DNA from: Castanea sativa
Taxonomy: Eukaryota > Streptophyta > Magnoliopsida > Fagales > Fagaceae
Reading direction: 5' to 3'
Assembly (NCBI RefSeq): GCF_040712315.1
Contig: NC_134013.1
Coordinates: 84,698,001 to 84,762,000 of the forward strand
Length of the DNA stretch: 64,000 nucleotides
A model generated the notes under the pieces. It was not told the origin of the DNA. It did not search any database and was given only the letters and a program-made list of their open reading frames with translations. Both the position numbers and the translations under genes were made by a program. Shown piece by piece: positions 45,036 to 54,621 of this stretch. Numbering within the stretch: the stretch's first letter is position 1; every line of letters begins with the position of its first letter.

Positions 45036-45317
45036 TATTAGAATTATGGTTAAGCGTTTAAACTCACAATTTTCTAACAACTTAAACTTTTGGAACAATT
45101 GGTAATTTAACATGGTGTTAGAGTAGGAGATCCTGAGTTTGATTCCTATCTTTACTCTACCTCCCATTTAAAATATTAAATTCTCACTTGTTGGACCCCC
45201 ACTTACTAAGGGGAACTTTAGACCCACAAGTGAGGGGAAGTGTTAGAATTATAGTTAAGTAATTAAACTTCCTATTTCCTAACAGTTTAAGTTTTTAGGA
45301 CAATTAGTAATTTAACA
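45036..45317 (+). mobile_element. TRIM retrotransposon, 282 bp with 77-bp LTRs
   Basis: Direct repeats 45036-45112 and 45241-45317 are both 77 bp and end TTTAACA. The left copy begins TATTAG instead of TGTTAG. Directly after the first is TGGTGTTAGAGTAGGAGATC, close to the tRNA-Met primer site TGGTATCAGAGC. Directly before the second is the purine tract AAGTGAGGGGAAG. The flanks TCTTC and CGTTC are a poor target duplication. It interrupts the repeat shared with 14230-14470. The LTRs are unusually short and diverged, so the insertion is old. Confidence 0.8.
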
Positions 45318-45545
45318 CGTTCTTACATCGAAAGCGATTGATCAACTGGCCCTAGTTTGGAGGTCCATAATCCATGCAACAACAAAATGAGGTATCCCAT
45401 CCTCCTAAACTTTGTCCAACCTTTTACATATGCGCGAAATTTGAAGGAAATTGACATATCAGGTTCATATATCTTCTCAAAAGAAAAGGTTCATATCTCA
45501 GGAAGCCACATAAATCATAATTTGTCCATGGTCCTAGTTTTATAA
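45318..45545 (+). repeat. Right part of the dispersed repeat shared with 14230-14470
   Basis: CCCTAGTTTGGAGGTCCATA, CTCCTAAACTTTGTCCAACC and ATATGCGCGAAA are in the same order as at 14325-14415. The short open frame here is not a recognised gene. Confidence 0.55.
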
Positions 45546-46761
45546 TAAAGGTAAGATATTTAGGCTAATCCAATCAAATCCATGATTTTTTAAAACTGAT
45601 CAATTTGGTTTATAAATAATAAAATCATCTTGGACCCTACATCGTTACTAGTTTTTCTCATCTCTCTCATGGTAGTTAAAGGTCAAGTTGATCAATTTTG
45701 AATATAGTAGACATTAGCTCAGATTTCGGGGTGTTAACTACATATTACCTTTGATAATAATTATTTCATGTATCCAATATTTGTAGTAAAATATAAAATT
45801 TATGCACAAAATACATTAATCTCTTGGTGACCATAATAGTCTCTGGAGACCAAGAAAATGAGGTACTTGTGCGTGTGCGCGCAAGAGGCAAGAGTGCACA
45901 CACACACAATCAAAATAATAATAATAATAATAATAATAAAAACACATATATTACATTGAATTCAACACACACTAACTTAAAGACACAAAAAACTAATTTT
46001 ACTATTTCTTTATCTTTAATCAAAGGACTTACTTTTATTTATTTATTTTAGGTGATTAAAATTAGAAATTATAAACTAAATTCAATTGCTTATACACAAA
46101 TTTTTTTATGAAAAAGAAAAAAAAAATCAGTGGATATAGAAAAGGTTTTATGATTTTGCAAGGTAAATGTAAGGCTATTTTAATTTGTATATTTTTTATT
46201 AATTTAAAATTAATGCTTCTTTTTTTTTTCTTTTTTTCGATTCTTCCATTTCCTTACATATTTTGAAGCCTAAAAACATTTTTTAAATAGTAAATGCTTC
46301 TTTTTAATTTTCTTTTTTGCTTACAACAAGTGAGAGTCAAAGAACGCCCGATAGTGATATTAGACTACTAGACTTTTTGACAATTTTCTTTCAAATGTCT
46401 TAATGAAATTTGAGTATTTGACACATAAAACAGATAATAGCCAATTACTTATGTTGTAAAATATATTAACAAGAGATATACATAAGGTAAAATTAATACA
46501 GTATAAAAATAAACAAAATAAAGAAGAAAAATAGAATCATTGCCAAGAAATAAGAAGACTTAAACAAGATATAAACCAAGAAATCAACTTTTTGCATTGG
46601 AGGTAAAATTCTTATCTTTTGCCCAAGAATGTGGAAGCTTTGATTTTCACTCAAAGTTGGTTATATGGGTTTAGAGATAATATTTAATACAATTATAGAA
46701 TAGTTAGAGTTATAAAATTTTAATTTTTTATTGACTTCTTTTTATTGTATAATAAAGTTAT
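45546..46761. other. AT-rich part of copy A, no gene
   Basis: From about 45725 this matches copy B 61310-62300. It includes an AAT microsatellite (45914-45939) shared with B at 61485-61508. No coding sequence. Confidence 0.6.
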
Positions 46762-47505
46762 TGTGGGGGGTAAAGATACCTTGATGGGAATATGGGCCGA
46801 TGGGTCATGCTAAGGAAGGCCGACCTGCTCTTGGGTTTAGGGCCTGTTAGTATTACGGGTCGGCCCATAAGCCGAGGATCCGAAGATCCAGCCGAGGATG
46901 TTTTTCCCCTCGTACTGACACCAGAGAACCCGGGACTTCATGGTAAAGGATAGGGAATGACACGGTCAAGACCAATGGTTAAATGAGGTGAACCCTTGAA
47001 TGTCCTAGAAGCACTGATGTGGGAAAAATGTCAAAGGTAAAGGCTGCTACCTCCACATTAAAGACCCTGCACCTACCACCCTGGCCGCATTAATGGGGAA
47101 GTGACACTTGAACAGTGGAAGGGAAACTTCTAGTTGCTGTTCAAAGGCACTAAGAAAAGAAATATCTAGGCTAAGGGAGGAGTTGGGGCAACACGTGTAT
47201 AAAGTATTAAAAAGAGGAGTATTTAAGAAAGAAACCTAGAACAGAAACGGGACGGAACTTTTTGTAACCTAAAAATAAAAAAGACAAAGAGAGAAATATA
47301 ATATAAGAACAACTCTCGGCTTACATCCGAGGAGGCCTATTTACATTATTCCTTGTTGTTTCCAGGTACTGGCAATCTTTAGTTTGTCATTTAATCCCCA
47401 CACACTTCTAACCTAGGTTTAAAGCCCACACTCTACAAATTCGTATTGTTTAAGGCTCGTCGGAGCCCATGCTGTTCTTGGGTCCGGTGCAATTGTGCAC
47501 TTACA
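46762..47505 (+). repeat. 5' LTR of the Gypsy element, 744 bp
   Basis: It begins TGTGGGGGGTAAAG and ends GTGCACTTACA. U3 has repeated CCGAGGATCC; a TATA-like GTGTATAAAGTATT is at about 47204. R contains CTCGG-N7-CCGAG (47315-47331). Near its end it differs from the 3' LTR by a patch of small indels at 47456-47490. Confidence 0.95.
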
Positions 47506-47507
47506 AT

Positions 47508-47525
47508 TGGCGCCGTACGTGGGAA
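47508..47525 (+). promoter_or_regulatory. Primer binding site
   Basis: Two bases after the LTR, TGGCGCCGTACGTGGGAA starts with the CCA-complementary TGG and continues GCGCC. The TGGCGCCG type is the one used by Tat and Athila Gypsy elements, not the tRNA-Met type of the TRIMs here. The exact tRNA is not determined. Confidence 0.75.
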
Positions 47526-47559
47526 TCTAGTCTAGAAGAGGTAGGGATATTATGGCAGC

Positions 47560-48990
47560 TTAGGCTCTCACCATGCGAGTCACAAGGATCACAACCGGAA
47601 GATCATTTCGAACGTCTTGAACATCGTAGGGATCGTGAGGGAAGCGTCCATACGAATACCCTGTGGGCTAGCCATACTCGTGGAGGGGGTAGCACCGCCC
47701 ACGATGAGGGTTCTAAATCCATGCAAGGAAATCAATCGTTTGAAGAGGAAGTTACGCCGTGCTAAACGTAAGGTTTCCCCGTCCTCGTCTAGTTCTTCCT
47801 CGGAGAAGGATAGGGGACTTGGGTACAGTCAAGGTCATGTTCCCCGCCGCGCAACATCCTCTCTAGTGAGGAAGACGACCGGCCAACCCTGCGGACGTAA
47901 GAAGCTTCGTTCTAGGGGCTTAGGCAACGATACCATGAGTAGGGCGTTGCACCAAGCTCTCTAAATCTCCGTTTTCACGGAGGATTGAGAGGAGGCTTCC
48001 CGGGAGGTTCACCCAGCCCCCACCATCCCATCTATAATGGCCGGACTGATCCGGTGGAGCACGTGAGTCACTTCAACCAAAGGATGGCGGTGCACTCTCA
48101 CAACGAGACTCGATGTGTAAAGTTTTCCCCTCCAAACTTGGGACTGTGGCTATGAGATGGTTTAACGGCCTCGAATCGGGATCGTAGGCTCCTTTGGGGA
48201 GCTAACTAGGGCATTTGCTTCGCGGTTCATTACGTGTAGCGAGTCCCTCGGCCATTGGACTCGTTGCTATCCATGGTCATGAAGGAAGGGAGACATCGAA
48301 AGCATACTCGACCGATACCGGAGATGTTTAATGAAATAGACGGCGACTTTGATGAGGTGGCGCTTAATACCTTTAAGGTGGGTCTTCCCTACATCATGAC
48401 CTAAGAAAGTCTTTGACGAAAAAGCCCGTCCGCAAGCGTACGCCGTCTTATGGATCGTATTGATGAATATAAAAGGGTAGAGGAAGACCGGCAACGGGGA
48501 AAGGAAAGGAGAAGGTTATCCCGCGGGGAGAGAAGGGATTTCGAATTCGGACGGATATCATAACAATAAGTCGAGGAGGGATTACTTCGGACAATCCGGC
48601 TCGGCGGCACCTCGAGGCTGTAAATACCGTGTTCGAGGAACCGGTGCATCAGCTTATTAGAAAAAGTTCGTAAAGAGCCCTTCTTCGTATGGCTGGCAAG
48701 ATGGCGGGGACCTCGCGAGAAGAAATCAAAACCTTTTCTCGTCGTTACATTCATCGGGATGTGGGCCACACTGCGAGAACTGTCGGACCACTGTGGAACC
48801 ATCTAGAGCAGCTCGTCGGTGAGGGGAAAGTTAAGCGGCACTTGTGTCATCCCACTTTGGGCAAGTCGGTCAAGTTGGTTCAAACAACCGAGAGGAACAG
48901 TTCATCTCGGCCAGATTGGGAACAATTAATGTTATCTTCGCTGCACCAGTAGGACCGGCTCGGGTCCCACTAGGGTTATGGCGGTTTCCC
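47560..48990 (+). pseudogene. gag: gag, multiply frameshifted
   Basis: Capsid-type segments appear in changing frames: EHVSHFNQRMAVHSHNE (about 48060-48110), MRWFNGLE, EMFNEIDGDFDEVALNTFKV (about 48325-48385), RRLMDRIDEYKRVEEDRQRG (about 48440-48505) and SREEIKTFSRRYIHRDVGHT. This is the expected Gypsy gag order. No frame exceeds about 130 codons because of small indels. A Ser-rich segment (SSSSSSSEKD at about 47780) lies near the N-terminus. Confidence 0.8.
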
Positions 48991-49069
48991 ATTCGCAGTC
49001 GAGGATGTGGGTAGCCGAGCCGAAGAGATTAAAGAGCACTTTACCTGTCTTGGGTTTTTCCGAGGAGGA

Positions 49070-49470
49070 TAAAGTAGGGACTATCCAGCCCCATGACGAT
49101 GCTCTTGTGGTTACCCTCGGGATAGGGAATTATGATGTGAGAAGGGTGATGATAGATCGGGGCGGCATGTACGGATATCATGTACCCCGATCTATTTAAA
49201 GGGCCGAGGTTGGAGTTGGAAGATCTAACTCCTTACGATTCCCCACTTATAAGCTTCGAAGGAAGGGCCGTTGTGCCGAAGGGACGATCCGTTTACCCGT
49301 TCAATCCGCACACGAAACGGTTGAGGTAGATTTCATTGTGGTTGACGCGTACTCTCCATATACGGCCATCCTCGCCAGCCATGGGCGCACGCTTTGGGAG
49401 CTGTCTCTTCTACCTTACATGTTAAGGTGAAATTCCCTGGGGGAGCATGTCGAGGAAATCCTCGGCAGCC
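49070..49470 (+). pseudogene. Aspartic protease region, damaged
   Basis: DDALVVTLGIGNYDVRRVMI leads to the active-site region, where the family has D(S/Q)GS(S/G)AD. Here it reads DRGGMYGYH because bases are missing around 49158-49180. Downstream GRAVVPKGTIRLPV-, VEVDFIVVDAYSPYTAILA- and LHVKVKFP-like pieces continue in shifted frames. The site is non-functional as written. Confidence 0.7.
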
Positions 49471-49775
49471 TGGGTAGTGGCTAGGCAATGCATATCGGTC
49501 GCGTGCTTCGTCGGTCGAAATTGAGTCATCAACCTTGCCCATCCAGAGTCATAGCAATTAACGGCTCGGAGGCACCCGGAGCGATGACGAAGATGAGGTC
49601 GTTTGTGAGGAGTTAGAGAAATTTGTAATAACGGATGATCCGAGAGAGGTTCTTCCAAGTTGGCATACGTTTGCCACACCAAGAGAAGATGGAGTTGTTG
49701 AAATTTCTGAAGGATAATTTAGATGTTCTTTGCGTGGGACCCCCATGAGGCTCCGGGCGTAGATCCGAACTTCAT

Positions 49776-50900
49776 TTGTCATCGTTTGAACGTCAATCCT
49801 GCCATTGTTTCGAGGCAGCCACCTCGGCGATCTTCCCGAGAACATTCGAGGCTGTGAAGGAAGAGGTTCTTAAATTAAAAAGGGCGGGGGCTATCAAAGA
49901 AGTTTTCTACCCCGAATGGTTGGCTCATACGTTGTTGTTAAGAAAAAGAACGGCAAGTGGCGAGTATGTGTGGACTTTACGGATTCCGAACAAGGCCTGT
50001 CCTAAAGATTCGTTCCCAATGCCACGGATTGATCGGTTGGTAGATGCTCGTTGGACATCCTCGGATGAGTTTTTTGGACGCCTTCCGGGGTTACCACCAA
50101 ATTCCCTTGGCGTTAGAAGATCGGGAAAAGCTTTCATTACTCCAACTGGGAACTATCATTATAAGGTCATGCCATTTGGGTTAAAAAATGCTGGGGCTAC
50201 TTACCAAAGAATGATGACCCGAATGTTTGAACAGCAATTGGGGAAAACCATAGAAGTATACGTGGATGATATGGTGGTGAAGAGTAAAACAGTACCTTCG
50301 CACATGACAGATTTGGCCGACACCTTCCAGATGCTAAGGAAGTATAAGTTGCGCCTTAACGCTTCCAAGTGTTCTTTTGGCGTGGGATCTGGAAAGTTCT
50401 TGGGATATATGATCACTCATAGGGGCATAGAGGTAAACCCAGTACAGGTTAAGGCTATTCAGAATTTGCAGCCGCCTCGGAACCCAAAAGAGATTCAGAA
50501 ATTGACCGGAATGATTGCTGCGTTAAATAGATTTATTTCTCGGTCAGCTGACCGGTGCCGTCCTTTCTTTCAGTTGTTGAACAAGTGGAAAGGGTTTCAA
50601 TGGACCGAGGACTGCGAATTAGCCTTCCAACAGCTTAAGCAATATCTTTCTCGGCCACCCATTTTATCTCGCCCTGAGGTGGATGAGGTTTTATTCGCTT
50701 ATCTGGCCGTGGCTATTCACGCGGTGAGCCTAGTCCTTATAAGGAATGAAAATTGAGTGCAGAGACCGATCTACTACGTTAGTAAATCCTTGATTGAGGC
50801 CGAGGTGCGCTATATCGCCCTTGGAAAAAGCGCTTCGGCCGTAGTCCACGCCACGCGCAAACTTCCTCATTATTTCCAATCTCATCTTGTGTGGTTGTTT
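49776..50900 (+). pseudogene. pol: Reverse transcriptase and first RNase H
   Basis: The longest frame (49776-50756) holds the RT core: EVLKLKRAGAIKEVFYPEWL, a damaged WRVCVDFT block, KACPKDSFPMPRIDRLVDA, a deleted or shifted palm segment (50060-50130), then GNYHYKVMPFGLKNAGATYQ, the catalytic YVDD at 50259-50270, and FLGYMITHRGIEVNP. The connection and RNase H follow (QWTEDCELAFQQLKQYLSRP; VLIRNEN, a stop, then PIYYVSKSLIEAEVRYIALG). The 50120-50756 core is the best-preserved coding part of the element. One catalytic Asp of the palm lies in the damaged part. Confidence 0.9.
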
Positions 50901-51119
50901 TGACCCGCCTCTCAAGGCCGTGTTGCGTAGTCGATTATTCCGGTGGTGGCAAAATGGGGAACTAGTTTGGGAGCCTTTGATGTTAAATACAAGCCTCGCA
51001 CTTCAAGAAGGACAGTCCTCGCCGATTTGGTGGCGAGTTTCCGAACCATTGTTAGAAGAAACTTCAAAAGAAGCACACATGGGTGAAAAATCAGTTGGTG
51101 TGATAATGCCCATATCGCC

Positions 51120-51520
51120 CTCGGCTTGGAGAGTTTATGTAGATGGGGCTGCTAATCAAAAAAGGTCTCGGTGTTGGACTTGTTCTAATGTCCCCCGAAG
51201 GAATTGTCTTTGAAAAATCTTTGAGATTGGCCTTCTCGGCTACTAATAATGAGGCCGAGTATGAAGCGATCTTGGTAGGCATGCAAATGGTACATAAGAT
51301 GGGTGGCAAGGAAATCCATGTGTTCTCGGACTCTCGGTTAGTGGTCGGCCAAGTCATGGGGACCATGGAGGCTAGAGACCCTAGAATGCGGGGAGTATTT
51401 GGCTCCAGTCGAGCGTCGGCGGGCTGAATTCGACTCCTTTGCCTTAGCTCATGTCTCTAGGAGTGGAAACACTCATGCGGATTCTTTGGCTACGTTGGCA
51501 ACATCCTCGGCTCAAGGTCT
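51120..51520 (+). pseudogene. Second, archaeal-type RNase H
   Basis: WRVYVDGAANQK (shift) GVGLVLMSPEGIVFEKSLRL, AFSATNNEAEYEAILVGMQM and EIHVFSDSRLVVGQVMG carry the D..E..D pattern of the extra RNase H found only in Tat-type plant Gypsy elements. It lies between the first RNase H and integrase, as in that lineage. One frameshift near 51160 and another near 51390 break it. Confidence 0.88.
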
Positions 51521-51639
51521 ACCAAGGGTTATTCTCGTTGAGGATCCGTAGAACCTTCTCTTGTAATCTAACGCACCTCGAATCCATCTAATAAGGCCTG
51601 GTCCTTGTTGGATGGATTCAATCATATCTTTTCTTAAAA

Positions 51640-52838
51640 ATGACATCCTTCCCGAAGACAAGGTTGAAGCGAGAAAAGGTACGTCGAAAGGCGCCGCGTT
51701 TCGGTTGTCCGAGGACCGAAAGCTATACAAACGATCCTTTTCGGGGCCGTATTGTGTGTGTACACCCCGAATCAACAATCATTACCGGAGGAGTTGCATG
51801 AGGGAATTTGTGGTAGTCATACTGGGGGAAGGTCCTTAGCCCATGCAGCCCTAACTCGTGGTTATTGGTGGCCCAATATGCGAGGAGGAGGCTCGTGACT
51901 ATGCCGAAAATGTGATCAATGTCAGAGATTCGCCCCTAATATCCACCAACCTGGAGGGGTTCTTAACCCTCTCTCCAGCCCTTGGCCTTTTGCACAATGG
52001 GGCCTGGACATTGTAGGGCCATTTCCGAGAGCTGCTGGCAACAAAAGATGGCTCGTGGGAACACTACTTCACTAAATGGGTTGAAGCTACGAGCCCTTAG
52101 CCAATATCCGAGATGTTGATTCTAAGAAATTTATATGGAAAAATATTGTTACTAGATTTGGTATACCGCATACACTTGTCTCGGACAATGGCGTTCAATT
52201 TGATCAACGCCTTTCGGCAATATTGTGGTGACATGGGTATCACAAATAGATATTCTACCCCGGCTTATCCTCGAGGGAATGGGCGGGCCGAGGCCGTTAA
52301 CAAGGTCATAGTCAACGGGCTCGAAGAGGTTGGATGATGCGAAAGGCAGATGGGTAGAAGAGCTCCCTCATGTCCTGTGGACGTATCGGACCACTCCGCG
52401 CAGGTCCACTGGAGAAACGTCATTCTCTATGACTTATGGAGCCGAGGCGGTAATACCATTGGAATCTGGTTTTCCTACTCTAAAGACAAGTTCTTTTAGC
52501 CCAGAGAATAACAAGGAACTTCTAGAAAGAGATCTTGATTTACTTGAGGAACGGCGTGAGGCAGCTATGGTCCAAATGGCTTATTATCAGCAGAAGCTAA
52601 AACAAGGATATGATGCCCACGTGAAGCTAAGGCCACTTGCGCACAGGGTGATCTTGTATTAAGGAAAGTTGTAGGCACTTCTAAGAACCCAGCTTGGGGT
52701 AAGCTAGGACCTAACTGGGAAGGCCCCTATCGCATTGTTTCGATAGCAGGCATAGGGTCGTATAGGCTAGTTGACCTAGACGAACGAATTGTACCACGTC
52801 CATGGAATGTAAATAATCTTAGAAGGTATTATTATTAA
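51640..52838 (+). pseudogene. Integrase with C-terminal region, frameshifted
   Basis: Zinc-binding pieces (ALTRGYWWPNM; KCDQCQRFAPNIHQPGG near 51905-51955) precede the core with LDIVGPFPRAAGNKRW, LVSDNG and NGRAEAVNKVIVNGL, the D, D and E positions. Then comes LPHVLWTYRTTPRRSTGETS and the terminal GPYRIVSIAGIGSYRLVDLD, ending at stop codon 52836-52838. Indels at about 52050, 52180, 52325 and 52650 separate the frames. No chromodomain is seen. Confidence 0.88.
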
Positions 52839-52890
52839 TGAAAATGAGCTTTTTTCAATTCATATTTCAAAGTTATGAGTAGCTCTGATA

Positions 52891-54190
52891 TTTGAAGTTA
52901 TCATTTTTAAGAATCAAACAGAAACTTGGTTAAGTACAGTCCTCGGACCATAAACCTTGTGGAAATTGATGTCTTGTCATTTGTTAAACAGAACCTTAGT
53001 TATGCCGGGTCTTCGGACCTCCTACTTTGGGAAAATTAACATTTGAAGTTATCATTTTTAAGAATCAAACAGAAACTTGGTTAAATACAGTCCTCAGACC
53101 ATAAACCTTGTGGAAATTGATGTCTTGTCATTTGTTAAACAGAACCTTAGTTATGCCGGGTCTTCGGACCTCCTACTTTGGGAAAATTAACATTTGAAGT
53201 TATCATTTTTAAGAATCAAACAGAAACTTGGTTAAGTACGGTCCTCGGACCATAAACCTTGTGGAAATTGATGTCTTGTTATTTGTTAAATAGAACCTTA
53301 GTTATGCCGGGTCTTCGGACCTCCTACTTTGGGAAAATTAACATTTGAAGTTATACTTTTTAAGAATCAAACAGAAACTTGGTTAAGTACAGTCCTCGGA
53401 CCATAAACCTTGTGGAAATTGATGTCTTGTCATTTGTTAAACAGAACCTTAGTTATGCCGGGTCTTCGGACCTCCTACTTTGGGAAAATTAACATTTGAA
53501 GTTATCATTTTTAAGAATCAAACAGAAACTTGGTTAAGTACGGTCCTCGGACCATAAACCTTGTGGAAATTGATGTCTTGTCATTTGTTAAAACGTAACC
53601 TTAGTTATGCCGGTCTTCGGACCTCCTACTTTGGGAAAATTAACATTTGAAGTTATCATTTTTAAGAATCAAAAAGAAACTTGGTTAAGAAGGGTCCTCG
53701 GACCATAAACCTTGTGGAAATTGATGTCTTGTTATTTTTTAAATGTAACCTTAGTTATGCCGGGTCTTCGGACCTCCTACTTTGGAAAAATTAACATTTG
53801 AAGTTATCATTTTTAAGAATCAAACAGAAACTTGGTTAAGTACGGTCCTCGGACCATAAACCTTGTGGAAATTGATGTCTTGTTATTTGTTAAACAGAAC
53901 CTTAGTTATGCCGGGTCTTCGGACCTCCTACTTTGGAAAAATTAACATTTGAAGTTATACTTTTTAAGAATCAAACAGAAACTTGGTTAAGTACGGTCCT
54001 CGGACCATAAACCTTGTGGAAATTGATGTCTTGTTATTTGTTAAACAGAACCTTAGTTATGCCGGGTCTTCGGACCTCCTACTTTGGGAAAATTAACATT
54101 TGAAGTTATAATTTTTAAGAATCAAACGTAAAATTGGTGAAGTCTTATCTTCGGACTACAATTTTGATCAAGGTTATCTCCTTATTATGT
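52891..54190 (+). repeat. 151-bp tandem repeat array
   Basis: Eight complete units start TTTGAAGTTAT at 52891, 53042, 53193, 53344, 53495, 53646, 53797 and 53948, each exactly 151 bp apart. A ninth from 54099 diverges after 40 bp. Units differ by a few substitutions, with indels that cancel in at least one unit (about 53590-53612). Each unit holds two short hairpins, GGTC-CTCG-GACC and GGTC-TTCG-GACC. The array lies in the region between pol and the antisense frame. Confidence 0.97.
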
Positions 54191-54621
54191 CTGGATGTTA
54201 ATGCGTTACTGTTTATTTAACTCGGACCTTAAGTTTCATATCTTTAAGTGTTAAGCAATTTTGTGTAAGGAATGGTCCTCGGATCTTACATCCTACTAGA
54301 AACAGTGTTGTGCATTATAAGGGTTTAATCATTATATGAAGTCCTCTTTTCTTTTTAACCAAGGCATTGTTTAAATATATTAACCATGTCACCTTTTATT
54401 AAATCTTTAATGATGTGCATAAGATTATGTGAAAGTTATGATTGTGCAATCCTTGGAGTTAGATTTGTTTACTCTGAGAAATTTTGGTTATGTGCTAATG
54501 GCAATATTTATAACAAATACAAAAAAAAAAAAGTAAAGTAAAGTATAACAGATACAACCCAAGTGAAAAGCAAATGAAATTGTTCTTCATTAATCAGTTA
54601 AATATGCATTACATAGATAAT
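54191..54621. other. Non-coding spacer in the Gypsy element
   Basis: AT-rich, with scattered remnants of the 151-bp unit (CGGACTACAATTTTGATCAAGG, GGTCCTCGGATCTTACATCC). No protein-coding sequence. It is an older, decayed part of the tandem array or its ancestor. Confidence 0.6.

Noticed and set aside
49333..49845. Several minus-strand frames of 69-95 codons over the protease and RT start
   Set aside because: Shadows of the gag-pol strand in a GC-richer region; no recognisable family.
52891..54190. CRISPR-like array
   Set aside because: Whole 151-bp units are repeated without unique spacers, and the context is a plant retrotransposon.
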